64,000 nucleotides of DNA. Origin: Pseudonocardia broussonetiae (GTDB lineage Bacteria; Actinomycetota; Actinomycetes; Mycobacteriales; Pseudonocardiaceae). Below the pieces are notes generated by a model. The model saw only the letters and a program-made list of their open reading frames with translations, was not told the origin of the DNA and made no database searches. The stretch lies in NCBI RefSeq assembly GCF_013155125.1, contig NZ_CP053564.1, forward strand, positions 2,611,501-2,675,500, written 5' to 3'. Of this stretch, positions 34,501 to 41,819 are shown in pieces. A program made the position numbers and the translations under genes. Position 1 is the stretch's first letter, and each line of letters begins with the position of its first letter.

Positions 34501-35595
34501 GGGCTCCGACATCGCCCACTTCGCGAAGGAGGCCGCGCTGTTGTTCATCTCCTTGGCGATGCCGGACAGCCCGAACTCGAGGGAGGGCAGGTAGGACTTC
34601 GCCAGCGGCTCGATGACGTCGGTCAGGTCCCGGAACAGCTCCTCCTGCACCGACAGGCGCATCTCGGAGAACGCCGGGCCCAGCCCGCGCAGCGTGCCGA
34701 CGACCTCGCGGGCGGACGGCGACAGCGCGGCGAGGGCCTCGTTGACCTTCTTGACCTGCGCGGCGGTGCCCGTCGGGCCGAGGGCGTCGGCGACGTGCGC
34801 CATGCCCAGGCCGAGAGTCGCGAGCGCGGCGCCGGCCGCCGCACCGGCGCCGGGGATCAGGCCGATGGCGCCGACGAGATCCTGTGCTGACGCGCCGAGC
34901 GCGCCCAGCCCGGCCGCGGCGGAGATCAGCGCGGGGACGGCGATCGGCACGGCCAGGGCGCGAGCGAGGCCGGCGAGAGACGCGGTCATCTCCGCGACCG
35001 ACCCCTCGGCGTCGCCGGTGTCGACCTGCACCTTGTGCGTGGTGGTGCCGCGCAGGGTCCGCAGCGACGCGGCGATCGAGGCGAGCCGGGCCTCGATGTC
35101 GGGTGGCTGGATGTCGAAGTCGATCCGGACCGTCGACCCGGTCAGCGCGGCGACCTGCTCGTTGAGGCGGGTGACGTCCCGCAGGAACGTGCCGTCGTCG
35201 AGCTCGACCTTGACCTTGACGTCGCGCGACATGGTGCGCAGCGCCGTCGCCAGGGCGGCGACGTCGGCCTTCGCGGTGCCGTCGACGTCCAGGCGCACGC
35301 GGACGTTGCGCAGCTTCCGCATCTCCACGACCAGGGCCGTGACGTCGCGGCGTGCCTCCGCGGCGCCCGGCGTCTCCACCGTGGCGCGCACGTTCTTCAG
35401 CGCGTCGAGGCGGGTCTGCAGCTGCTGCGCCGACCGCGTCGCCGGCGTGATGTTCAGCTGCGCCGTCGGCTCGACCGTCAGCCGGTCGAGCTTCTTGAGC
35501 CTGTCCTCGAGCTTCTCCGCCGCTGCGGCCATCGCGAGGAACTCGCGCGAGGCGTTGTCGTTCGCGGTGACGTCGAAGTTCATCGACCGGGACAT
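31579..35595 (-). CDS. Tail tape measure protein
   Basis: A 1338-residue tape measure protein, the longest gene of the prophage; at about 0.15 nm per residue it predicts a tail near 200 nm. The N-terminal 170 residues are coiled coil (AAAEKLEDRLKKLDRL), hydrophobic helices lie near 215-270 and 620-690, coiled coil again near 770-900 (ERVEAAQRAAEDATQ pattern). Four tandem 27-residue repeats lie near 1007-1114. The C-terminal 200 residues are Gly/Arg-rich. Starts ATG with GGGGGTGA upstream. Confidence 0.93.
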   Translation of the reverse strand: MSRSMNFDVTANDNASREFLAMAAAAEKLEDRLKKLDRLTVEPTAQLNITPATRSAQQLQTRLDALKNVRATVETPGAAEARRDVTALVVEMRKLRNVRVRLDVDGTAKADVAALATALRTMSRDVKVKVELDDGTFLRDVTRLNEQVAALTGSTVRIDFDIQPPDIEARLASIAASLRTLRGTTTHKVQVDTGDAEGSVAEMTASLAGLARALAVPIAVPALISAAAGLGALGASAQDLVGAIGLIPGAGAAAGAALATLGLGMAHVADALGPTGTAAQVKKVNEALAALSPSAREVVGTLRGLGPAFSEMRLSVQEELFRDLTDVIEPLAKSYLPSLEFGLSGIAKEMNNSAASFAKWAMSEPVIADVNTILANTRTTMRELAPAGVNVAAALTDIATVGSEFLPELAAGATTATAKFREFVAEARKSGELERWISGGITSLQQLGNIAGNVGSVLGSFFAASIDSGFDLLGSVERLTGELSTLMSSVEGRTALVDTFRESGEAVRALLPGIRELSGAALSTIGSFAQTDGLERFTTLVSNLAIAVSPLVAQLGELAGGTLGALAGGAQIAVGALTPVIALVSGLVDGLGPVGPAVLAAVLAFKGLGLVAGPVAALGASMQVAAVSAAAFAGRMTGSAAIAAAAGTSTLALGSAVGALGRALPIVGVAAVGLGLALSSMSVSADDAVTALRSGGVAADNMRTALLEQQGVSQAGRSGFDDWANSVNTWVNSNVFGIASIESTNEAIGQQRTEMSSLQIAQEAATVAQNEYQEAVNETGSGSQRSRDAAYELATATDRVEAAQRAAEDATQSYSDRLRDQVSAVQSALGANVQLEDAIARVAEAEKAANDAAAEYGAGSNQAAEATREYVLAADQAAKAAQQVAEEFGGADAGSAAYGATLLNLAANAQGPARDALLSQLSMLSQTRLDYLSAGAAALGFATQVIELPDGKTVTIAIDPETGEIVDTQTLIDSMRDGEVEINLETQEALTDLESLVGVINGSGGSIRIDGNPQAAGVALQSVLTAISEGRETVEINGESMPAQQALDLVMAQIRASNAEVTIGGQNYPAARVLDDTLAAIRSGRDDVTIGGQSLPARSVLGVLLGDVGRASSTMTILARDGGVGAMKAALSRPSSSTHTITVVTRGGDYRTIGVGTQTRNHDGNVIPASSTWYAGGGTFPGRPFRAGTAQRFPPRHLRYTGDRTDKDEFYLPDNGVPRTMALGTEWARRRGMDLVPRNTMSTAGAGAPRGGVAALARVLDTRTGTGGGPVTVNQQEVVAAVRQLSAMMRAGYSPPDAVAGPIVAGLVRIERALGAGPSGAARAQASRSSAELLPGWS
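32254..32577 (-). repeat. Four 27-codon repeats in the tape measure gene
   Basis: Four consecutive units of 27 codons, each a short strand-turn (IDG, INGESMPA, IGGQNYPA, IGGQSLPA) followed by a helix (such as LDDTLAAIRSG). They are diverged at DNA level but in perfect register, so they are a protein-level repeat. Confidence 0.75.
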
Positions 35596-35656
35596 GCGTC
35601 ATCACCCCCTCTCCGTGTGCGCTTCCGAGCAGGTGGGCGGGGGTGGTCGAGCAGGG

Positions 35657-36025
35657 TCAGGAGGCGGCGGCCTCCGGCGCGGCGGGCGCCTCGACATCGG
35701 CCGGGGCGTCGGGGGCGGCCTTCGCTGCGGCGCGCAGGTCGCGCACCTCCGCCTGGCCGGCCTCGCGGGTCAGCTTCATCGCAGCCATGAGGTCGACCTC
35801 GTCGGCGTCGATGTCGGCCGCGGCGATCGCGTCGAGGCCCGACCGCAGCCGGCCGATCACCAGCGCCGCGACCCAGGCGTCCGGGTCCATCTGCTCACGC
35901 GCCCGCTCGGCCACGAAGGGCGCCATGCCGACGGTGATCCGCTTCTGCAGCCGGGCCTCCGACGCCGACAGTCGCTCGTCGTCGAACGTGAACGTCTCGC
36001 CCGCGTACGGGATCAGCCACTTCAC
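35657..36025 (-). CDS. Small pre-tape-measure protein
   Basis: A 122-residue protein between the tape measure and HK97 gp10-like genes, where a tail assembly chaperone is usual. N-terminal WLIPYAGETFTFDDERLSASEARLQ then helices and an Ala/Pro-rich tail. I looked for a slippery site extending it by frameshift into a longer chaperone and saw none; the 61-bp gap to the tape measure is too short. GTG with GAGGAG 8 nt upstream. Confidence 0.65.
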   Translation of the reverse strand: MKWLIPYAGETFTFDDERLSASEARLQKRITVGMAPFVAERAREQMDPDAWVAALVIGRLRSGLDAIAAADIDADEVDLMAAMKLTREAGQAEVRDLRAAAKAAPDAPADVEAPAAPEAAAS

Positions 36026-36036
36026 CTATGCGCTCC

Positions 36037-36561
36037 TCATCCCAAGATCCGCCGCGCGGTCTTGTCCATCGCCTGCTCAACGACCCGCACGAACCGCGAC
36101 TCCTCGCCGGGGAAGGTCGGGAAGAACCACGGGTCGGGCAGCTGGTTGAACCAGCTCTTCGGGTCCTCCGGGTCGCGGCCGAACGCCCGGTGCCGCCACC
36201 GGTTGCGGGCGATGCCCTCGGTGTACATCGCGAGCCGGTGCCCGGCCCTGCCCGTGCCGCCGCGGCCGAGCGCGTCGCCGTCGACGAAGAACCGCACGCC
36301 GACCGGCGACGCGAGCGGTTCGGTCTTCGTCGCGCCCGCCAGCGCCGCCCGGAACCCGGTCGAGCGGCCGCCGCCCTTCGACGGCGACGCCGGGAACGAC
36401 GCGGCCATCACGCGGGCGTGGACCTTCGCCAGCACCGGCGGCGCCGACTGCTGCAGCCCGGCGCCGAGGTCGCGCTCCAGCGTGCCGTCCCCGGCAGCCC
36501 GGAACCGGCGCGCCAGCGCTCCGAACTGGCGGTGCTTCGGGATCCGTACCGTGATCTTCAC
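36037..36561 (-). CDS. HK97 gp10-like tail completion protein
   Basis: A 174-residue protein of the HK97 gp10 type: VRIPKHRQFGALARRFRAAG, a helix-rich core and repeated short strands (LASPVGVRFFVDGDAL, SWFNQLPDPWFFPTFPG). Such proteins complete the head-tail joint. GTG with AGGAGGGG 6-7 nt upstream. It lies after the tube gene, later than in many siphoviruses. Confidence 0.6.
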   Translation of the reverse strand: MKITVRIPKHRQFGALARRFRAAGDGTLERDLGAGLQQSAPPVLAKVHARVMAASFPASPSKGGGRSTGFRAALAGATKTEPLASPVGVRFFVDGDALGRGGTGRAGHRLAMYTEGIARNRWRHRAFGRDPEDPKSWFNQLPDPWFFPTFPGEESRFVRVVEQAMDKTARRILG

Positions 36562-36863
36562 GGGAGCCCCTCCTGCCTGCGCAGCACCAGCGACGACCCC
36601 GGCTCGAGGTCGCCCTTCTCGCGCTGCTTGTCGAACCTGGCCTGCCGGTTCTCCAGTGCAGCGCAGCCCGGGCACACGTCGACCGTCGCGACGAACGCGC
36701 GCGGATGACCGCCCTGCTCCGGGTCCCAGTCCTCACGGCGGGTCCCGCACGCCGCGTGCACCGACCGTTCCCGGATGACCCACACGATCGCCGCGTCCTG
36801 GTCGTCCTTCGGCCAGCCGAGGAACTTCGAGCGGGGTAGACCACGCGGCCCGCAGTAGTCCAT
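36558..36863 (-). CDS. Hypothetical protein with Cys cluster
   Basis: A 101-residue protein with four Cys (DYCGP, HAACGTRRED, DVCPGCAALE) of which CPGC is a likely zinc knuckle. Function unknown; overlaps the gp10-like gene by 4 nt. Its position among tail genes suggests an assembly factor rather than a virion protein. Confidence 0.6.
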   Translation of the reverse strand: MDYCGPRGLPRSKFLGWPKDDQDAAIVWVIRERSVHAACGTRREDWDPEQGGHPRAFVATVDVCPGCAALENRQARFDKQREKGDLEPGSSLVLRRQEGLP

Positions 36864-36883
36864 CTGCAGATCGAACAGCGGGT

Positions 36884-37267
36884 CTACCCGGAACCTTTTC
36901 CCACGTCAGCGCCCGGCCAACGGTTCTCGTTCACGTCGACCGCGGTGCGGTACAGCAGCTCGCGGTCACCGACGGGCATCTTCAGCAGCAGCTGCGCCCA
37001 CTCGGCCTCGGTGAGCGGGTCGCCCTCGTCGTCCGGGGACACCACGCACGCCGCGAGCAGCGCCGGCCGGAACGTCGCGAGGTTCCACCCCCACCCGTCC
37101 TCGGCCTGCTGCTCGGTCGGTGGGTGGAGCTGCACCAGCGCGTCCCACTCGGGAGCGGGAAGGGCGCGGACCTCGACGACGTCGGGATCCGCGCCCTGCA
37201 CAGCTGGCGCCAGGGTGACCGTGCGCGTCGGGAGCTGCTGTGCGACCAGCCGCCCCCGCAGGCTCAC
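36884..37267 (-). CDS. Tail assembly chaperone-like protein
   Basis: A 127-residue protein with the composition and pattern of siphovirus tail assembly chaperones: LPAPEWDALVQLHPP, LAACVVSPDDEGDPLTEAEWAQLLLKMPVGD and a C-terminal AVDVNENRWP. Directly follows the tube gene (ATGA overlap). No frameshifted longer form was recognised. Confidence 0.7.
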   Translation of the reverse strand: MSLRGRLVAQQLPTRTVTLAPAVQGADPDVVEVRALPAPEWDALVQLHPPTEQQAEDGWGWNLATFRPALLAACVVSPDDEGDPLTEAEWAQLLLKMPVGDRELLYRTAVDVNENRWPGADVGKGSG

Positions 37268-37755
37268 ACTGCAGCCGGGATGACGATGTCCTCGACGGGC
37301 AGCTCGTCGTGCGTGAACCGCACGCGGAGCAGCGTCGCGTTCTCCATCGAGCGGATCTTCGACAGCCGGTTGACCCGGACCGGCCAGATGTCCATCAGCT
37401 TCGTCGGGGTGTCGCCCTCGTCCATGAAGACGATGTAGCCGACCGTGCCGTCGGGCAGGACGTCGCGCACGTCGTCGTTGCCGCGGTCGGCGAGGATGTC
37501 GAGCCGCCCCGAGGTGATCGTGATCTCGCCGGGGATGCTGCCGCGCAGACGCTTGCCCAGACGGCGGATCTCGATCTCACCGGGCTCGACCTCGAACCCC
37601 TCCCACGCCGTGATCTCCGAGGTGAGGTCGGTGCCGGCGTTGATCTCGACACGGGTCGGGATGTTCGTCGTCGCCGCGATGACCGGCACGTAGACGACCT
37701 CGAGGCCGTCGAGCGCGGAGAACGGCTCGGCGACGTTCAGTGGAGTGGCGGCCAT
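37264..37755 (-). CDS. Major tail tube protein
   Basis: A 163-residue protein likely forming the tail tube. It is beta-rich throughout (EVVYVPVIAATTNIPTRVEI, GFEVEPGEIEIRRLGKRL, GTVGYIVFMDEGDTPTK) in the manner of gpV/lambda-type tubes, and it stands between head-completion genes and the chaperone. Short compared with lambda gpV but within the actinophage range. Confidence 0.78.
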   Translation of the reverse strand: MAATPLNVAEPFSALDGLEVVYVPVIAATTNIPTRVEINAGTDLTSEITAWEGFEVEPGEIEIRRLGKRLRGSIPGEITITSGRLDILADRGNDDVRDVLPDGTVGYIVFMDEGDTPTKLMDIWPVRVNRLSKIRSMENATLLRVRFTHDELPVEDIVIPAAV

Positions 37756-37758
37756 GTC

Positions 37759-37950
37759 TCAGGACTCCTTACCGGACGCGGCGGGCCGCGCCTTCGTCTC
37801 CTTGACCGCGGACCAGCCGCGGGCCTCCCAGTGCTTCACCGAGCGGGGGTGCACGCGCGTCGTCCCGTCGATGCCCTTCTGCTCGATCTCGACCCAGTCC
37901 TCCGGGGCGTTCGGGTTGGCGACCAACCCGACGACCTTCTGCTCTGCCAC
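37759..37950 (-). CDS. Small hypothetical head-tail protein
   Basis: A 63-residue protein (VGLVANPNAPEDWVEIEQKG, then HPRSVKHWEARGW) of a type found twice in this operon; its C-terminal HPRSVKHWEARGW resembles the small rho-N-like or lysine-containing proteins next to capsid genes. AAGGAGG 7 nt before the GTG fixes the start. Confidence 0.6.
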   Translation of the reverse strand: MAEQKVVGLVANPNAPEDWVEIEQKGIDGTTRVHPRSVKHWEARGWSAVKETKARPAASGKES

Positions 37951-38019
37951 GAGGGCTCCTCCTTGCATGCGAACGAGCCCCGCAGCGGACGCCGGGGGCG
38001 GAACTACTTCGGACTGCGA

Positions 38020-38532
38020 TCAGGCGCGGGGCTGGAACGCCGAGGCCCGCACGGTCACGTCGAGCGCGGCCTGCGGCGGAAGCTGCGGGTCCTCGAGCCA
38101 CGACAGCGCCACCCGCGCCACCCAGGGCCGAGACGTCAGCACCCCGGACGGCAGGTCCAGATCCGGCGTAGCCGCGACCGCCGCCGGGATCATGTCCAGC
38201 ACCTCGTACGCGCGGACCAGCGCCGACGCCCGCGTCTCGTCCTCGGCCATCGCCTGCACCCGGCATCCCACGTCCACCGTCAGGTCCTGGCCGCCGAGAC
38301 GGCGCCGAACCTGCTGGTCGACGTCGCGGTCGGTGCTGCCGGTGACGCCGATGCCGATCGCGGCGAGCTCGTCGTACTGGCCGTCCGCGCCTTCCTCGCC
38401 GAGCACGCCCAGGTCGACCCGCACCACCCGCGGGAAGTCCTCCGCGACGTCCGGATCGGCCAACGTGCGGGCGTACGCGGCCACCGTGGCGTGCAGCGCC
38501 ACCACCAGCAGCGGCGCCGGGCTGCCGGTCAC
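38020..38532 (-). CDS. Probable tail terminator/head-tail joining protein
   Basis: A 170-residue protein between connector and tube genes. Segments such as LLVVALHATVAAYARTLAD, DEDTRASALVRAYEVLDMIPAAVA and RPWVARVALSWLEDPQ fit a tail terminator-type fold; no motif is decisive. GTGA overlap with the connector gene. Confidence 0.6.
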   Translation of the reverse strand: MTGSPAPLLVVALHATVAAYARTLADPDVAEDFPRVVRVDLGVLGEEGADGQYDELAAIGIGVTGSTDRDVDQQVRRRLGGQDLTVDVGCRVQAMAEDETRASALVRAYEVLDMIPAAVAATPDLDLPSGVLTSRPWVARVALSWLEDPQLPPQAALDVTVRASAFQPRA

Positions 38533-38981
38533 CGAACCACCCAGCACGGGGCCGGGTCGGGCCACGCCATCGGCGCCGGGAACGACCCCTGCGGGCCGCT
38601 GGCTGTTGCCGCGGCGACAGCCGACTCCGACACGTCAGCCGCGGGCGGGCCGAGGAGCTCGGTCAGGCGCGCACCGAGCGGGGCCCGGCCGCCGACGCCG
38701 ACGTCCTCGACGGTCGGCCCGGTGGCGACCGTCGCGGCCCGGGACTGCGGGCGGTAGTAGTCCGCCAGCACCACCCGGACCGCGAGCGACTGCTCCGGCT
38801 CGACGGCGTCAGGGTCGTCGGCCAGCGACCGGCCGTCGCCGCCGAACAGGTGCCGGTCGACCCGACGCACCGCCGCGGCGATGAAGCCCTCCATCTCGGC
38901 CGTCTTCGACGCATCGAACGACAGCCGGATGTTCAGGTACTCCCGCGCCTCGGCCACGGACAGCACGTCGAGCGCGGACAC
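38529..38981 (-). CDS. Head-tail connector protein
   Basis: A 150-residue protein of the phage connector (gp6-like) class: the N-terminal DVLSVAEAREYLNI followed by EMEGFIAAAVRRVDRHLFGG is the familiar helical bundle that sits under the portal. The C-terminal half is Pro/Ala-rich. Confidence 0.72.
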   Translation of the reverse strand: MSALDVLSVAEAREYLNIRLSFDASKTAEMEGFIAAAVRRVDRHLFGGDGRSLADDPDAVEPEQSLAVRVVLADYYRPQSRAATVATGPTVEDVGVGGRAPLGARLTELLGPPAADVSESAVAAATASGPQGSFPAPMAWPDPAPCWVVR

Positions 38982-38984
38982 CGG

Positions 38985-39203
38985 TCAGTCCTTCGACGCG
39001 GCCGGCCGACGCGGCTTGTCCGCCGCGGCGCTGCCGACGACCAGGTCGCCCTGGTCCCGCTTCCCGACCAGCCCGCGGCCCTCGAGGCGCTTCACCTCGT
39101 CGGCGTCGAGCCCGTCGGGCAGCGGCGCACCCTGGTACAGGTACTGGATCTTGTCGCCGACGTGCACCACCGCGCACGGCCCGGTCACGATGTACTCGCT
39201 CAC
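38985..39203 (-). CDS. Small capsid-associated protein
   Basis: A 72-residue protein: beta-like start (EYIVTGPCAVVHVGDKIQYLYQGA), then DEVKRLEGRGLVGKRDQG and a basic end. It overlaps the capsid gene's stop by 4 nt. Similar small proteins after the capsid gene are common but not characterised. Confidence 0.6.
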   Translation of the reverse strand: MSEYIVTGPCAVVHVGDKIQYLYQGAPLPDGLDADEVKRLEGRGLVGKRDQGDLVVGSAAADKPRRPAASKD

Positions 39204-40123
39204 GAGGTCACCCCCGTGATCTCGTAGCCGGCGTTCGGCTCGAGCACCACGGGGACCGTGATGCGGCGAGCACGCAGCCGGTACGCGTCGGTCTCGTCCT
39301 CGCGGATGCTCTTGGTCTCGATGCCCGCGACCGACCCGGCGTAGCCCGGCCCGCCGAGGTTCTCGTCGGCCATGCCGCCGAGCTGCGTCGAGTCGACGAC
39401 CAGCGCGGCGTTCGCGAGCGGGATGTTCGGGGTGGCGAGCCACCGCATCCCGTCGATCACCGGGAAGTTGCCGGTGAGGACCGGGGAGTTCCCGTCCTCG
39501 CGGGGCAGGTAGCCGGCGTCGGCGAACGTCGCCATCGCGTGCGTCCACGCGGTGGTGGACACGACGACGGTGTCGGGCTCGAACCCGTCGTTGAGGTCGA
39601 TGACGGCGGCCTTCGCCTTCGCCACGTCGAGGAAGATCTGCTTCGCCGTGGCGGTCGTCCACACCGCGGCGGCAGCGGCGGTCTGCGTGACCGCCGATGC
39701 GATCGCGGCGATCGCGACGCTGTCGACCTTCTTGACCATCTGGTTGACCAGCTTGAGGAACGCGCGGTCGATCGGGTTGCGCAGCAGCCGGGCGATCGCC
39801 TCGTCCGTGACGGGCACGTCCTGGCCCCACTTCTGGACCTCGGCGATCTGCGTCGTGCCGAGCGTGATCCCGGCCAGCGGGTACTCCATGCCCGGCCGCA
39901 CGACCCGCGGGTCGCGGTCGGTGTAGAGCGACTCGCCCTGCTCGAACTGGATCGCGCCGCCGACCGCGGTGAAGCGGCCCGTCAGCAGGGCGTCCGCGAT
40001 GAACCGCTGCTCGGCGATGGTGCGGAGCCGACGCGCGATCAGCTCCGGGCTCTGCAGCAGCCGGTGGATGCTGGTGACATCGCCGGTGACGGTGGGAGCC
40101 GCCGGCGGGTAGGTGTAGGGCAT
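39200..40123 (-). CDS. Major capsid protein
   Basis: A 307-residue HK97-fold capsid protein. The N-terminal arm (HRLLQSPELIARRLRTIAEQRF), the E-loop region (GGAIQFEQGESLYTDRDPRVVRPG), the spine helix (IDRAFLKLVNQMVKKVDSVAIAAIA) and the A domain (PDTVVVSTTAWTHAMATF) are all recognisable. Lies after the decoration gene, as in many actinophages. Confidence 0.9.
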   Translation of the reverse strand: MPYTYPPAAPTVTGDVTSIHRLLQSPELIARRLRTIAEQRFIADALLTGRFTAVGGAIQFEQGESLYTDRDPRVVRPGMEYPLAGITLGTTQIAEVQKWGQDVPVTDEAIARLLRNPIDRAFLKLVNQMVKKVDSVAIAAIASAVTQTAAAAAVWTTATAKQIFLDVAKAKAAVIDLNDGFEPDTVVVSTTAWTHAMATFADAGYLPREDGNSPVLTGNFPVIDGMRWLATPNIPLANAALVVDSTQLGGMADENLGGPGYAGSVAGIETKSIREDETDAYRLRARRITVPVVLEPNAGYEITGVTS

Positions 40124-40136
40124 CGTTCGTCCTCCG

Positions 40137-40508
40137 TCAGCGGGCCATCTTGACGCGGCAGGTCTGCCCCGCCGTCGACTGTGCGGTCGTCGCGATCCCG
40201 ACCACGTGGGCGTAGTTCGTGCCGGCCGCGATCGGCGTGACCCGGCCGTTCGCCGCCGGGACGAGGATGTCGCCCACCGCGACCGCGGCGTTCACGATCA
40301 GCTCCTGCACGCCACCCGAGGTGACTCCGACCATCGCGCCCGACGCGGCGTCCTGCACCGCGGCGCCCATCCAGGCCGCCGTGGTCGCCGAGGTCTCGAT
40401 GACGGTCTCGGCCGCGGACAGCGCGACCAGCCGGCCACCGGTGATGGCGGCGCCGGCGGTGAACGTGACGTCCGTGCCCGGCTTGAACACGGGGATGTAG
40501 TCAGCCAT
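40137..40508 (-). CDS. Capsid decoration protein (DUF2190-like)
   Basis: A 123-residue, Ala/Gly/Val-rich beta protein (DVTFTAGAAITGGRLVALS, VGDILVPAANGRVTPIAAGTNY) of the capsid cement or DUF2190 type. It binds between capsomers and stabilises the head. Confidence 0.82.
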   Translation of the reverse strand: MADYIPVFKPGTDVTFTAGAAITGGRLVALSAAETVIETSATTAAWMGAAVQDAASGAMVGVTSGGVQELIVNAAVAVGDILVPAANGRVTPIAAGTNYAHVVGIATTAQSTAGQTCRVKMAR

Positions 40509-40511
40509 GAC

Positions 40512-41819
40512 TCAGGCCTCCGACCCGAAGATGCTCGCGTAGAGCGGATCCACCGAGGTCTCGGCGCCGCCGTTGTGCCCGACCGGCGGGCCGACCGGGA
40601 TCAGGCCCTTCTGCAGGGACGCGAGCGTGTCGCGCGCGCCCGTACCCGGGTCGGCCTCGAGGTTGGTCAGCCACGCGGCGCGGCTCGCCGGCGCGATCCG
40701 GCCGTCGGCGATCGCCGCGTCGACGAGCGCCTCCCGGTCCTCGCGCTCCTGCCGGGCGTGCGCCTGCCGGCCGAGCTCGGCATCGCGACGCAGCTGCGCC
40801 AGCGCCTGCGAGTCGACCGGCTCGACGCCCTCGGGCAGCTGCGCCGGGGTGTTCGTCTCGTCGTCGTCCTCGTCGTCGCCGTCGGCGCGCTCGTCGAGCG
40901 CCTCCTCCAGCGCGGCGAGCACGGTGGTCTCGTCGGCGTTGGCAGCGACTCCGAGCCGCTGCCGGACGTCATCCAGGAAGGGCACGAGGCCGCTCCTCTC
41001 AGTTGTGGATCGCCCGGCCGCGGACGCGGCGGGAGTTGTACGGCCCGGCATGGCGGGCGCGGGCGCACGATCGCGCCCGGCGTAGGTGAACGCGGACAGG
41101 TCGAACCGGTCCGGCGCGGCGAGGCTGTCCCACATGTCCCAGAACGAGCCGCTGCTGCCGCCCGGGGTGATCTGCTCACCCGCGGCGGTGCCGGTCTCGT
41201 CGGCTGCTGCGACCCGGTCCGCGAGGCCCGCGGCGACGGCCTCGTCGGCGGTGTACCAGGTCTCGGCGCGCATCACCTCGCGCCACTGCTCCGTGGTCCC
41301 GCCGGCCTTCGCCGCGTAGGTCGAGGCGAGCGCGTCCGACGTCGAGTCGAGCATCCGCTGCGCCTGCGCCATCTCCGCGGCGTTGCCGATCGCGACACCC
41401 CACGCGTCGTGAACCATCAGCTGCGAGCCGATGCCCATCACGACCTCGTCGCCGGCCATCGCGATGACCGAGGCCGCCGACGCCGCCAGGCCGTCGACGC
41501 GCACCTCGACCTGGGCGCGGTGCGCGCGCAGCATGTTCGCGATCGTCACGCCCTCCGACGCGTCCCCGCCCGGCGAGTTCAGATGCAGCACGATCCGGTC
41601 GACGTCGAGGGTGGCCACGTCCCGGACGAACGCATCGGCGGTGACGCCGAACCAGCCGCCGATGGTGTCGAAGAGGTAGACGTCGGCCGAGGACGACGCC
41701 GTACCCGGCTCGGCCTCCTCGGTGGCGGCCTGGCCCTCCGCCAGCGCCAGGACCGGGCCGACTCGATACCACGGCCGGGGTGCGCCTGCGGCCGCGCGCA
41801 GACGGGGACGATCAGGCAT
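40512..41819 (-). CDS. ClpP-type head maturation protease fused to scaffold
   Basis: A 435-residue protein. Residues 30-225 are a ClpP/S14-like serine protease: HLNSPGGDASEG, nucleophile Ser in GLAASAASVIAMAG, His in LMVHDAWG. Residues 290-400 are charged coiled coil (AALEEALDERADGDDEDDDE, QLRRDAELGRQAHARQE) with the features of a scaffold, ending in a conserved tail (LYASIFGSEA). The protease removes the scaffold during head maturation. Overlaps the portal stop by 8 nt. Confidence 0.88.
   Translation of the reverse strand: MPDRPRLRAAAGAPRPWYRVGPVLALAEGQAATEEAEPGTASSSADVYLFDTIGGWFGVTADAFVRDVATLDVDRIVLHLNSPGGDASEGVTIANMLRAHRAQVEVRVDGLAASAASVIAMAGDEVVMGIGSQLMVHDAWGVAIGNAAEMAQAQRMLDSTSDALASTYAAKAGGTTEQWREVMRAETWYTADEAVAAGLADRVAAADETGTAAGEQITPGGSSGSFWDMWDSLAAPDRFDLSAFTYAGRDRAPAPAMPGRTTPAASAAGRSTTERSGLVPFLDDVRQRLGVAANADETTVLAALEEALDERADGDDEDDDETNTPAQLPEGVEPVDSQALAQLRRDAELGRQAHARQEREDREALVDAAIADGRIAPASRAAWLTNLEADPGTGARDTLASLQKGLIPVGPPVGHNGGAETSVDPLYASIFGSEA

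Noticed and set aside
35596..36025. A programmed frameshift giving a long tail assembly chaperone
   Set aside because: No slippery sequence was seen, and the 61-bp gap before the tape measure leaves no room for an extension.
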